A stretch of DNA of 64,000 bases, taken from positions 1 through 64,000 of the forward strand of contig JAKAWJ010000003.1 of the NCBI GenBank assembly GCA_021817005.1, given 5' to 3'. A program made the translations under genes and the position numbers. The stretch comes from an archaeon (GTDB taxonomy: Archaea > Thermoproteota > Thermoprotei_A > Marsarchaeales > Marsarchaeaceae). Below, piece by piece: positions 41,222 through 49,057 of this stretch. Each line of letters opens with the position of its first letter. The first letter of the stretch is position 1. The notes beneath the pieces were generated by a model. It saw nothing but the letters and a program-made list of their open reading frames with translations. It had not been told where the DNA came from and did not search any database.

Positions 41222-42430
41222 TCACCCCCCATGCGCGTCTGAGCTACCTGCGCCTGGTCTTCCGACTGTTACAGCGTCTCCTCCAAGGATTTCCTGGAGT
41301 GCCACAGTGGCGTACATGCCTCTGCTCAAATTGAAACGGGCAAGAAAGTGATTGCCGAGCGAATGAAGGGACGCTTTCTCCAGCCAAAAGCAGGCTTGCC
41401 TGAATCCACCACCAATCTCTCCAGTTGGGCCTTTCCTGAAGTCGGCAAGACTGACCCCGTCTTGAGACAGCAGCTCTAACACACGCGCCGCCGCCACCCC
41501 CTTTAGGAGGGCAAGATTAGTCCCTGGAAGCGGCAGCATGGGGAACAGCTTTTTGGTCTTAAGGAGGCTGTGCGTCAAGTTGGAAACAGGGCTGAGAGTG
41601 GTTCTCGACGGCAGACCAAATCTGTCAACCTCTCCCAAATATAATGGATCTTCATAAATGGGCCACTTTTCTGATTTTATGAGGAACTGGAGCAACCTAT
41701 TAAATACCGAAGCCTGATAGGCATTCACAAAGAGTTTGAGCAACGAGGAAGGCAAGCTCAGCAAGGCTTCCGCTTCCCCTTGGCCGGCTGCAAGCTTGTC
41801 TTGAAGTGCCGCCTCGTAACCCCCATTTCTTCCGGATAAAATTGCTTCTGTTGCCGCACTCCACTCTTGTCTCAACAGATGGTGGCCAATCAGGTGCGTG
41901 TCTCCATTGAATCCACCGAACCTTTGGGGGCCGAAGAAAGCGGGGAGTGGCCCCCGGCTGGCTGTTTCAAATGCCTGAATCAGCTCAGCGGGGCTTCGCA
42001 CGTTGAAGATCCTGGCTTCAAATTCATTCCCCCAAATTTCCTTTGAAGAAAGCGGTGTATTGCGGCCGGAGAGTGGAACGAAACTTACTGCCGATCCCTC
42101 AACCCGGCCCACCCTTCCAGAAAGAGTCACAAACTGCCAAGTTGTGGCCCAGGCGTCCTTCAGGCCGGCGTATCCGATTGAACCAGATGAGCAACCGCAA
42201 GCTTTGGCGAGCATGGACACTGCCGCATGTGTGGAAACACCTAGCTTCCGCAAGACGCCCAGAGTGAGCCTTCCGGCTCCTTGCCAGGCCGGCAACTCTC
42301 TCGCGCTTGCCCCGTTCAGATGAATTTCTGAGACAAAGAGAGTTTCGGGGCTTGAACCGAAGCTACCTCTTCTCATTCCGTAGCTTGGTGTATGGTTCAG
42401 ACCGGTAGTGATCGACCGGCAGTCTGTCAT
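41222..42430 (-). CDS. truD: tRNA pseudouridine(13) synthase
   Basis: A 402-residue RNA-modifying enzyme converting U13 of tRNA to pseudouridine. The family signature GYAGLKDAWATTWQFVTL contains the catalytic aspartate (GLKD), and GPQRFGG with NAYQASVFNRLL occurs further on, as in archaeal/eukaryotic TruD/Pus7. Its ATG overlaps the pth2 stop as ATGA (42427-42430), so the two are one unit. The first ~20 residues are variable; ATG 42376 is another possible start. No insertion or truncation seen. Confidence 0.93.
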   Translation of the reverse strand: MTDCRSITTGLNHTPSYGMRRGSFGSSPETLFVSEIHLNGASARELPAWQGAGRLTLGVLRKLGVSTHAAVSMLAKACGCSSGSIGYAGLKDAWATTWQFVTLSGRVGRVEGSAVSFVPLSGRNTPLSSKEIWGNEFEARIFNVRSPAELIQAFETASRGPLPAFFGPQRFGGFNGDTHLIGHHLLRQEWSAATEAILSGRNGGYEAALQDKLAAGQGEAEALLSLPSSLLKLFVNAYQASVFNRLLQFLIKSEKWPIYEDPLYLGEVDRFGLPSRTTLSPVSNLTHSLLKTKKLFPMLPLPGTNLALLKGVAAARVLELLSQDGVSLADFRKGPTGEIGGGFRQACFWLEKASLHSLGNHFLARFNLSRGMYATVALQEILGGDAVTVGRPGAGSSDAHGG

Positions 42431-42792
42431 AGCAGCTTGAGCTTCCCACTGATTTCATCCATAATAGAGGAAGGGCCAGGACCTAATCCAACACAAGTCA
42501 GGGTATTGGGTTCAACCTGAGTCAAGCCTGCGTCCCGCACAATAAAAGAAGGTATGCCAAGCGAGTTTGCCTTTCTGGACAATGATAATACTTCGTTCTC
42601 GTTCGAAGCTCTTACCACTATTTTCTTCCAGCCGCAGCGGCGCCATCCCGTCGCCCATTCAGGTTTGAAATGTAAACACTCCTCATAGGCACCGAGCGAA
42701 GCATGAGCGACTTGCGCAGCTATCTTGCCACAGCCCAGGTGCAGGTCCTTCCTTACAGCGATTACTTGTTTGTAATCAGTCTCGACGGGCAC
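42427..42792 (-). CDS. pth2: Peptidyl-tRNA hydrolase 2
   Basis: A 121-residue Pth2-family enzyme that releases peptides from peptidyl-tRNA. The family's KQVIAVRKDLHLGCGKIAAQVAHASLGAY with the conserved lysine and histidine, WKKIVVRA, and VRDAGLTQVEPNTLTCVGLGP are all present. Full length. It is the first gene of the pth2-truD unit and diverges from the geranylgeranyl reductase gene with only 40 bases between, so promoters overlap. Confidence 0.96.
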   Translation of the reverse strand: MPVETDYKQVIAVRKDLHLGCGKIAAQVAHASLGAYEECLHFKPEWATGWRRCGWKKIVVRASNENEVLSLSRKANSLGIPSFIVRDAGLTQVEPNTLTCVGLGPGPSSIMDEISGKLKLL

Positions 42793-42832
42793 AAGACCAA
42801 ATTAGCACCTTTACAATTTAAGCGCTTTAGAG

Positions 42833-43921
42833 ATGCGCGTTGGAATCGCAGGGGGAGGCTCAGCAGGTCTGCTTGCTGCCTGCAGGCTGTCTCAAGAGGG
42901 ATTTCAAGTCGAGCTCTTCGAAGAGGACCCGGAGGTTGGCTACCCTGAACACTGCACAGGGATAGTTCGGTCAGATTTCTTTGAAACAATCCGCTACCCC
43001 GAGCTTTCTAGACTCGTGCTAGCGAAATATTCGGGCGGAACTTTGCATATCGGTGACAATACGGCCCCCATAGGAATTGACACCGGTTCGGTAAAGGCGC
43101 TCATGATTGATAGACCGGCCTACGAACGCTCTCTTTCTGAAATCGCGGAGTCGAACGGAGTAAGAATTTACAAGTCGTCAAAGGTTTCAATCCGGAAAAA
43201 GGGCGAGAAGTATGCGCTCTTATCGCAGGAGGCGCTTCAGAGTTTCGACCTTGTTATAGGTGCCCGGGGGGCGCGTGCAAATCCATTCCTGCGGTTACTT
43301 CCCGGAATGCAGGCCAGAGTGAAACTGAATCAAAGAATCAGCGAGGAGTTTGTGAGCGTTCTCGCGTCTCAGGACACTCCCGGTTTCTTCGGATGGCTTG
43401 CTCCTTATGGTGGAGGCAAATTTGCCAAGGTCGGGCTGGCCGCAAGGAGCAGGGTGCACCGCAGGTCAATAGCTTCCATTCTATCACGGTTTGGAATGGA
43501 GAGCGAAATTCTGGGTTATTACGGTGGTTTGGTGGTTGTTGGCGGCGTGACAAGGGCTTCGCCGGACTCCAATTATTTGCCCCTCGGGGACGAGGGGGGA
43601 CAGGTCAAGCCACTCACTGGAGGAGGGCTCGACCTAGCAGCGTTCGCGGTCAACTCGATGTTACATGATCTTGTCAATGGAGACACCAGCCTTTCTGGCT
43701 ACAAAGCGTGGCTCAGGAAATTGAAGCAGAGTTTGATGGCTTCAGAAATCGCGGCTAGGATGTTGTTTGGCATGCCAATTTCGCTCAAATGGAAGCTTGC
43801 GCACAGTCTCCTTGACTCACCGGGGGTGTCGAGGGTGCTTGCGGCATCGGATTTTGACGAGCACTCTGCGGTACTGAAAGAACTTGCTGTGTCCCGACTG
43901 ACGGCGGCATTAATCGGCTAG
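42833..43921 (+). CDS. Geranylgeranyl reductase family FAD-dependent protein
   Basis: A 362-residue flavoprotein. The FAD-binding GIAGGGSAGLLAACRL is at the N-terminus, HCTGIV is the family's PxxCxG-like substrate motif near 41-46, and GDEGGQVKPLTGGGL near 255-270 is the second FAD signature. The family hydrogenates geranylgeranyl chains of archaeal lipids, fitting a membrane-lipid role like that of the tetraether synthase. Related enzymes act on other isoprenoids, so the exact substrate is open. ATG 42833. Next gene 90 bases away. Confidence 0.82.
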   Translation: MRVGIAGGGSAGLLAACRLSQEGFQVELFEEDPEVGYPEHCTGIVRSDFFETIRYPELSRLVLAKYSGGTLHIGDNTAPIGIDTGSVKALMIDRPAYERSLSEIAESNGVRIYKSSKVSIRKKGEKYALLSQEALQSFDLVIGARGARANPFLRLLPGMQARVKLNQRISEEFVSVLASQDTPGFFGWLAPYGGGKFAKVGLAARSRVHRRSIASILSRFGMESEILGYYGGLVVVGGVTRASPDSNYLPLGDEGGQVKPLTGGGLDLAAFAVNSMLHDLVNGDTSLSGYKAWLRKLKQSLMASEIAARMLFGMPISLKWKLAHSLLDSPGVSRVLAASDFDEHSAVLKELAVSRLTAALIG

Positions 43922-44012
43922 CCCGCACCAATTGAAGTCAAGACTGGTGATTGATTCGGCTGTGCGCTCTTCCTGAAAGGGCTTTTATTGTACCGGGTGG
44001 CAAAGAGAAAAT

Positions 44013-44207
44013 GTGGCCAGTCCACAGCCATTGCAAGAGATTCAGCTACCAATCTGCAATTCGTGCAGGACCCCTATTATCCTGATAGAGAAGGGCACAA
44101 AGTTTCTGTGTCCCAAGTGCGGAGCGATTGTGATCTGGAGATGCGCTCGCTGCCGCAAGACAGGGACGACTTACAGATGTCCCGACTGCGGTTTCGAGGG
44201 TCCGTGA
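44013..44207 (+). CDS. Zinc-ribbon RNA-binding protein (DUF1610/HVO_2753-like)
   Basis: A 64-residue protein with four CxxC-type pairs: CNSC, CPKC, CARC and CPDC, ending GFEGP. This double zinc-ribbon pattern, with IWRC and the final GFxGP, matches a widespread small archaeal family. I chose GTG 44013 because a TATA-like gcttttattg near 43980-43989 fits leaderless transcription. The last 37 bases overlap the 3' end of the NOG1 gene on the other strand. Confidence 0.8.
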   Translation: MASPQPLQEIQLPICNSCRTPIILIEKGTKFLCPKCGAIVIWRCARCRKTGTTYRCPDCGFEGP

Positions 44208-45229
44208 GCATAGCGGTAAGAAAAAGGGCCCCGCCTACCGGCATACCATTCGCGCGCCTCGTCGATTATCTTCTGCTTTAACTCTGGGATACCATACCCT
44301 GTCTTGTTGGATATGTAATTCGACGGCGCTAAGGGTCCGGGAACTTCGTCAGCGTGAGTTGAGATGGTGATTAGCTTGGTGGCAGGCATCATTGTTCTCA
44401 CCGAGTCGAGTATGGCCCACTGGTAAGTCATAGGATATCCTGCCCTCTCTGTTGGGTCCGTGAGAAATATTATGAAATCTGATAGATATCTGAGAGCGGC
44501 TACGCATTTCTTCTCTATCGAGCTTCTACGTTCGAGGGGTCTATCGAGCAATCCTGGGGTATCGAACACGAGTATTCTCGTTCCCCCGGAAACTATGTCT
44601 CCTGCATTGATTCGTTTGGTCGCGAAGGGATACGTTCCAATTTCTAGTTTTCTGTTGGTCAGATTGGAAACGAGAGAGGATTTGCCTACATGAGGGGCTC
44701 CGGCAACCACGACCTTGAATGATGAAGAGTTTAGATCAGGGAGCTCTCCAAGCTGCATGCTGTACGACCTGATTCTGTCCAGTTTTGACCCGGCTCTCCT
44801 TACTATTGAGCCGCACCGGCCGAGAAATTGCTTCTTCAATTGGTCCGCATTCTCGCTAGGGTCCTGTATTCGCCTTAGACTGTCGAACTTCAGCCGGTCA
44901 ATCACTTTGTAAGAGTCAAGCGCCTCTCCAAGCTCGCGGAGGAGTTTGTCGTAACCACTTGGATAGACAGCGTCGCAGAGATCAATGTGGAACAAATGCG
45001 CTGCCTCCACCTCTTTGTAGATATGTTTCAGCTTCTGCATCTTCTGCCTGTAAAGCTTCGCGAAGAGGTTGACCTTTGTCTTTGCAAGCACTTTGCGCCT
45101 ATCGGCTCTATCTATGCGTCCCACGTTAACCAGGAAGACACGTCGAAACAAGTTGTTTTCGAGGTCTGCACCCGAAGGCAGCGACGCCAGTTCGCGGAAC
45201 GGGTTACGAATTATTTCTTGCTCTTGCAA
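44171..45229 (-). CDS. NOG1-family GTPase (ribosome biogenesis)
   Basis: A 352-residue GTPase. A helical N-terminal NOG1 domain (KMQKLKHIYKEVEAAHLFH and later) precedes the G domain: G1 GAPHVGKSSL near 177-186, switch IGTYPFATKRINAG, G3 DTPGLLDRPLERR, and G4-like THADE in place of NKxD. Family members act on the large ribosomal subunit. The THADE variant of the guanine-specificity motif is unusual. TTG start overlapping the end of the UPF0248 gene by 26 bases. The 3' end overlaps the zinc-ribbon gene. Confidence 0.9.
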   Translation of the reverse strand: MQEQEIIRNPFRELASLPSGADLENNLFRRVFLVNVGRIDRADRRKVLAKTKVNLFAKLYRQKMQKLKHIYKEVEAAHLFHIDLCDAVYPSGYDKLLRELGEALDSYKVIDRLKFDSLRRIQDPSENADQLKKQFLGRCGSIVRRAGSKLDRIRSYSMQLGELPDLNSSSFKVVVAGAPHVGKSSLVSNLTNRKLEIGTYPFATKRINAGDIVSGGTRILVFDTPGLLDRPLERRSSIEKKCVAALRYLSDFIIFLTDPTERAGYPMTYQWAILDSVRTMMPATKLITISTHADEVPGPLAPSNYISNKTGYGIPELKQKIIDEAREWYAGRRGPFSYRYAHGPSKPQSGHL

Positions 45230-45494
45230 GGTCCCACTTTCTCGACTTCCACAGGATTTCAGAGCCAGCGGTTATTTCTACTATCCTGTGATAAGGGATA
45301 TAGACTGCGTCATCTCCCAGATTGAGCCTGAAATAATCACGGGCGACGAGCGTCACGGTTTCTATGCCTGCAGCCTTGACTTTTGCACCGTTCTCTTCTC
45401 GACTTACATAATAGACTCTTCTAAGCGGGGGGAGGCCCTTATCATGCAGGAGCCTATTGAGTGTATTTCTTATCTCGGACTGCATCGTTCTCAT
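45204..45494 (-). CDS. UPF0248/DUF504 (MJ1316-type) protein
   Basis: A 96-residue protein with the UPF0248 pattern: RNTLNRLLHDKGLPPLRRVYYVSR at the start and DDAVYIPYHRIVEITAGSEILWKSRK near the end. The family is thought to bind RNA; exact function is not established. The NOG1 gene starts within its last codons, so the two form an operon. ATG 45494 or 45485 could be the start. Confidence 0.85.
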   Translation of the reverse strand: MRTMQSEIRNTLNRLLHDKGLPPLRRVYYVSREENGAKVKAAGIETVTLVARDYFRLNLGDDAVYIPYHRIVEITAGSEILWKSRKWDLARARNNS

Positions 45495-45540
45495 AATGGT
45501 CTAGGCACTATTGTATAAGCACAGACTGCCACGCCTGGAG

Positions 45541-45575
45541 CACCCGGTCGCCGCCACGATTTGAAACCCTAGGCT
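45541..45575 (-). pseudogene. Possible tRNA 3'-half remnant
   Basis: The minus strand shows a T-arm-like GGGTTTCAAATC followed by GGCGGCGACCGGG. This is close to the 3' half of the tRNA-Gly at 32389 (GGGTTCAAATCCCGGCGACCGC) but with mismatches and no 5' half. It could be a decayed tRNA or a chance match. Confidence 0.3.
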
Positions 45576-45645
45576 TCCCCAGCACCAACTTAGGTCGCGT
45601 TTACTTGCGAGCAAAAGAATCCTACGCTAGGGTTAAATTTGAGGG

Positions 45646-46275
45646 ATGCCCGACCAGTCCTTGATTATGGGTTACGAATTGGGTGTGGGCGGCACAGCAG
45701 TTGGCATCAGATCTGTTTCAGGGGTGGTCATTGCGGCGGATAAGAGGCTCGCCTATGGTTACACAATTCTCTCGAAGGCGGCGAAGAAAGTTTACGTCAT
45801 TACACCCACAGTCGGAATTGGGTTTGCTGGTGTTATCGGGGACATGCAGGCGCTCGTCAGGAGGCTGGACTCAGCCGTTCGGCTTCGTGAAATCGAGAGT
45901 GGATCGCGTCTGACAGTAAGAGCCATTGCCAAGCTTACTAGCGTTATGCTGTACGAGGCTCGCATGACCCCTTATATTACGCAGTCAATTGTGGGTGGCT
46001 GCGACCAAACTGGATGCCATCTGTTCAGCATGGACGCACTGGGTTCGTTGCTTGAAGAAGACTTTGTGAGTGTTGGAAGCGGCGCTGCGGTCAGTATAGG
46101 ACTTCTGGAGGAGAATTACCGCAAGGACCTCTCGCTTGAGCAGATGGCTGAGCTTTCGAAGAAAAGCCTTGGCGCCGCGGCCTCCCGTGATGCAGTGTCC
46201 GGGGACGGTCTCGACATGCTGCGAATTGACTCAACCGGGGTTAAAGAAGAGACCGTTGTATTCAGGTCGGTCTAG
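45646..46275 (+). CDS. psmB: 20S proteasome beta subunit
   Basis: A 209-residue proteasome beta subunit of the type with a short propeptide; TAVGIRSVSGVVIAADKR starts at Thr17. In the usual register (TTTVGI...D17...K33) the position of Thr1 is taken by Gly16 and Thr17 aligns with residue 2, as in the crenarchaeal LPATAIGL-type subunit. D17 (ADKR) and K33 (AKKVY) are conserved. SGDGLDM near the end is the family's SGD. It is part of the core particle; with Thr offset its own activity may be low. ATG 45646 with a TATA-like ttaaat near 45632-45637. Confidence 0.9.
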   Translation: MPDQSLIMGYELGVGGTAVGIRSVSGVVIAADKRLAYGYTILSKAAKKVYVITPTVGIGFAGVIGDMQALVRRLDSAVRLREIESGSRLTVRAIAKLTSVMLYEARMTPYITQSIVGGCDQTGCHLFSMDALGSLLEEDFVSVGSGAAVSIGLLEENYRKDLSLEQMAELSKKSLGAAASRDAVSGDGLDMLRIDSTGVKEETVVFRSV

Positions 46276-46281
46276 CTACTA

Positions 46282-46893
46282 ATGTCGAAGCAGTTTCTCC
46301 CGGGCGGTAAATCTGAACTGAGAACGGAACTGGAAGAGCTAGCTCGCGCGAAAGAAAAAACCGCGGAGCTCTGCGGCAGGATAATAGAAGAGGCCGGCAC
46401 ATCAATATCTCTGTTACACAGGGGGGAGAATTCAAAGTCGCGTCACCTTGTTCAGTCGTTGGGGGCCAAACTGAAGGAGCTGGACGCGCTGGTCAAAGAC
46501 AAGCCGAGTCTTTCGAGAGTATCTCTGGTGAAGGATGCGAAAATGGAATACGTGGAAGCAAGTGGTTTCTATTCGCTTGTCGCGAACGGAAGAATTCCAT
46601 CACATCGAGAATTAGGCGTTGAACCGGATGAATTCCTTTTGGGTCTCGCTGACCTGATTGGGGAGCTCCGGCGCAGGTGCCTTGACGCCGTAAGGAAATC
46701 GGATTATGCGGAATCCGAGCGTAGCTTCGAGAAAATGGAGAAGCTTTACGAATTCGTCTGGCAGTTCGAATATCCCAAGCGGGAAGTGCGTGGACTCCGG
46801 CATAAACTGGACGTAGACAGGAGACTACTGGATGATACGCGTCTTATTCTGGCCCAATCGCACATTTCTCTGTCCTTCCAAAAGGAGCATTAA
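46282..46893 (+). CDS. Translin family protein
   Basis: A 203-residue helical protein with the translin/TRAX signature DEFLLGLADLIGELRRRCLDAV near 116-137 and a helical N-terminus. Archaeal translin homologues bind RNA, and some have ribonuclease activity together with a partner; catalytic acidic residues (ASGFY..., EYVEA) are present at expected places. ATG start 6 bases after the proteasome gene stop; the RibK gene follows after 3 bases. The three genes likely form one operon. Confidence 0.85.
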   Translation: MSKQFLPGGKSELRTELEELARAKEKTAELCGRIIEEAGTSISLLHRGENSKSRHLVQSLGAKLKELDALVKDKPSLSRVSLVKDAKMEYVEASGFYSLVANGRIPSHRELGVEPDEFLLGLADLIGELRRRCLDAVRKSDYAESERSFEKMEKLYEFVWQFEYPKREVRGLRHKLDVDRRLLDDTRLILAQSHISLSFQKEH

Positions 46894-46896
46894 ATC

Positions 46897-47598
46897 ATGG
46901 TGGCCATAAAGCGTGATTTTCTCGGCGAATCTGGGCAGAGGTGGTTTGACTATGCAGATATCCTTGTAGCGCTATCAGAGTTTGGAGGGTTACACGGTTA
47001 TGTCCGCCTCTCGGGGTCCTCGCTTGGAAGCCTTCTCGGGATTTCCCAGCAAGCCGCATCTTCCAAGTTGCAACGGGCCTGTGATGCAAGATTGGTCGAG
47101 AAGAGGAAGACTGCATTCGGTTATGAATTCTTGATTTCTGCCTCGGCCAGGTCCCAGATTTCACGCTTTGTAGAGGGATTCGGAGAAAGGCCAGATTCAT
47201 CATTCGTGGAAGGCACAGTAGCGAGCGGAGTTGGAGAAGGACGCTTCTTTCTTGAGCTGCAGGGGTACAGGAAGCAGTTTGAACAAATCTACCGGTTCAA
47301 GCCCTACCCCGGGACTCTCAACATAAAGTGTGATGGAAACGTGTTCGCGGAATTCAAGAAATACCCTGCTAACGTAGTAAATGGATTTAGGACTAAAGGT
47401 AGAGTATTTGGCCTAGTTCTTACCTATCCCGCGCGCATCTCATTCTCGGGAAAGGAGGCCGAATGTGTGGCGTTATTTCCGCAGATTTCTCGCTACGGCG
47501 ATGATATGGCTGAGCTGATTTCGCATTTCTACCTTAGGAAAAAACTTGGTTTGGAAGATGGTTCGAAGGTAACGATCTGGCCGCTTATGAAAAAGTAA
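46897..47598 (+). CDS. ribK: CTP-dependent riboflavin kinase with N-terminal helix-turn-helix
   Basis: A 233-residue bifunctional-looking protein. Residues ~1-85 form a winged helix (SGSSLGSLLGISQQAASSKLQRACDARLVEKR). Residues ~95-233 are the archaeal riboflavin kinase (EGTVASGVGEGRFFLELQGYRKQF, then FKPYPGTLNIKC and LRKKLGLEDGSKVTIW). The enzyme makes FMN from riboflavin using CTP, and the HTH may regulate riboflavin genes. Gene length and domain order match RibK/RibR. It converges with the FAD synthase gene, overlapping by 14 bases, so the FMN and FAD steps are adjacent. Confidence 0.93.
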   Translation: MVAIKRDFLGESGQRWFDYADILVALSEFGGLHGYVRLSGSSLGSLLGISQQAASSKLQRACDARLVEKRKTAFGYEFLISASARSQISRFVEGFGERPDSSFVEGTVASGVGEGRFFLELQGYRKQFEQIYRFKPYPGTLNIKCDGNVFAEFKKYPANVVNGFRTKGRVFGLVLTYPARISFSGKEAECVALFPQISRYGDDMAELISHFYLRKKLGLEDGSKVTIWPLMKK

Positions 47599-48256
47599 TA
47601 ACATCCTTTACTCTCGCAATTATTTGTGACGAGCTATTGAGGGGATAGTTCGTATATCTCTTGGTAGCTCTAGCCACCTTTGCGTGTAGTCCCCTCTCCT
47701 TGAGCTGTGTCTTCAGCTTCTCCTCAGGATACGGGTCATCCGGGCCCAAGAGTATGATGTCGGGGTCCACTTGTCTCACGGGCCTGAGGAAATCGTGCTC
47801 GTCACCTACCATCACTTGGTCCACAGGCTTTAGGTTCCTTACAACTTCCGCTCTTTGTTCCGCGGGAACTATAGGAGGTCTTCCCTTTGCTTTTTCAACG
47901 TTCGCGTCGGTGGCCACTACAACGTAAACTCTGCCGAGCCGTTTTGCCTCCCAAAGCAGAGCAATATGTCCGGGATGTATCAGGTCCCATGTGCCGACAA
48001 CCAAGACTTTCTTGGCTGTATTTACCCATTGGGTTTTGTTACCTTTAGAGAGAGCGTGGCCGTCGGCCAACCCTTCAGCATAGCAAGCGCAGACGAGCGA
48101 GGTTGTGTAGTCTCCTTTCGCGAAATAATGTCTCGAATCGGCCGTATAGTCCCTAAGGCGCCTTGCGACCTCGCTGTTAGACATTTCCTGAGTGTGAATG
48201 AGTCCCTCAAGGTTCGAGATGTAGCTTGCTGCTAATCGCTCTAATCGACTTTTCAT
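47585..48256 (-). CDS. ribL: FAD synthase (RibL) fused to an N-terminal DUF357 domain
   Basis: A 223-residue fusion. Residues ~1-75 match DUF357 (RLRDYTADSRHYFAKGDYTTSLVCACYAEGLADG). Residues ~82-223 are a nucleotidyltransferase (VLVVGTWDLIHPGHIALLWEAKRLG with the HxGH motif, VATDANVEKAKGRPPIVPAEQRAEVV). These RibL-type enzymes convert FMN to FAD. DUF357 is often a separate gene, so the fusion is noteworthy. ATG 48256 overlaps the dphB 3' end by 50 bases; the same-strand order is thermosome, dphB, this gene. Confidence 0.85.
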   Translation of the reverse strand: MKSRLERLAASYISNLEGLIHTQEMSNSEVARRLRDYTADSRHYFAKGDYTTSLVCACYAEGLADGHALSKGNKTQWVNTAKKVLVVGTWDLIHPGHIALLWEAKRLGRVYVVVATDANVEKAKGRPPIVPAEQRAEVVRNLKPVDQVMVGDEHDFLRPVRQVDPDIILLGPDDPYPEEKLKTQLKERGLHAKVARATKRYTNYPLNSSSQIIARVKDVITFS

Positions 48257-49043
48257 GAGATTCTATCAGCCTTGGTTCCGCTCCCAGAAAAATAAGGGCT
48301 CTTCTCTCAATATCGTCTAGGTAACCCGGAATGATGAGCGAATGCGGAACCATATTGTTCCTTAGGTCCGATAGCCTTTCGACGGATTCGCACACCGCAA
48401 GCTGCTCTCTCGAACCCAGTCTCGACAGACCGATACCGAGTACTTCTGAAGCTAGGAGTCCTTTTGCATGAATTGCTTTGCCAAATAGCTCCGCTCCTTC
48501 GCTGAATGTCATGAACTTTCTGTGGGGCAGATCTATATCCAGAAAGAAAAGTGTGTGTAGCCCCTGTGCCAGATTCCTGAAGGCTTTACTGAACTGAGAT
48601 GTGGGGTGATAGAGCCCGGAGGGCGTAACTATTGTGGCGGGTGGACCGGCCTTGTATATCTGGAGGCCCGAGAGCGAGAAGGCTGTGGTATAAGCGGATA
48701 CCCCTGGGATATATATAACATCAAAACCCCTGGCTTTTGCGTCATTGCGAAGCGAAATATGGGTGGTTGCGATGAACGGATCACCAGCGGTAGCAAGTGC
48801 AACGTTCCTCCCAGCAGCCGAATCCAGAAACTTCGTTATGCCCTTTCCTTCAAGCTCGTTCCGCTCCAAAACCATGAGTTTTTTCCCTATAAGCGACTCC
48901 AGTTCTTGTAGTTCTAGACCAAGCAGAGGGGATGTATACCCCTCAAAGTAAGCCGCGTCAGCTGACCTCAAAGTCTCTACGGCCGCGTTTGTCAGGCTCT
49001 CCCTGAACGCGAGGCCGAGCCCGACGAACGCAAGCCATGTCAA
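48207..49043 (-). CDS. dphB: Diphthine synthase
   Basis: A 278-residue SAM-dependent methyltransferase of the tetrapyrrole-methylase fold that methylates the modified histidine of elongation factor 2 in diphthamide synthesis. FVGLGLAFRESLT near the start, LATAGDPFIATTH and VIYIPGVSAYTTAFSLSGLQIYKAG are the family's blocks. TTG start, 14 bases after the thermosome stop, so probably co-transcribed with it. Length is normal. Confidence 0.93.
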   Translation of the reverse strand: MTWLAFVGLGLAFRESLTNAAVETLRSADAAYFEGYTSPLLGLELQELESLIGKKLMVLERNELEGKGITKFLDSAAGRNVALATAGDPFIATTHISLRNDAKARGFDVIYIPGVSAYTTAFSLSGLQIYKAGPPATIVTPSGLYHPTSQFSKAFRNLAQGLHTLFFLDIDLPHRKFMTFSEGAELFGKAIHAKGLLASEVLGIGLSRLGSREQLAVCESVERLSDLRNNMVPHSLIIPGYLDDIERRALIFLGAEPRLIESHEKSIRAISSKLHLEP

Positions 49044-49057
49044 TGGAAAAAGGGGTT

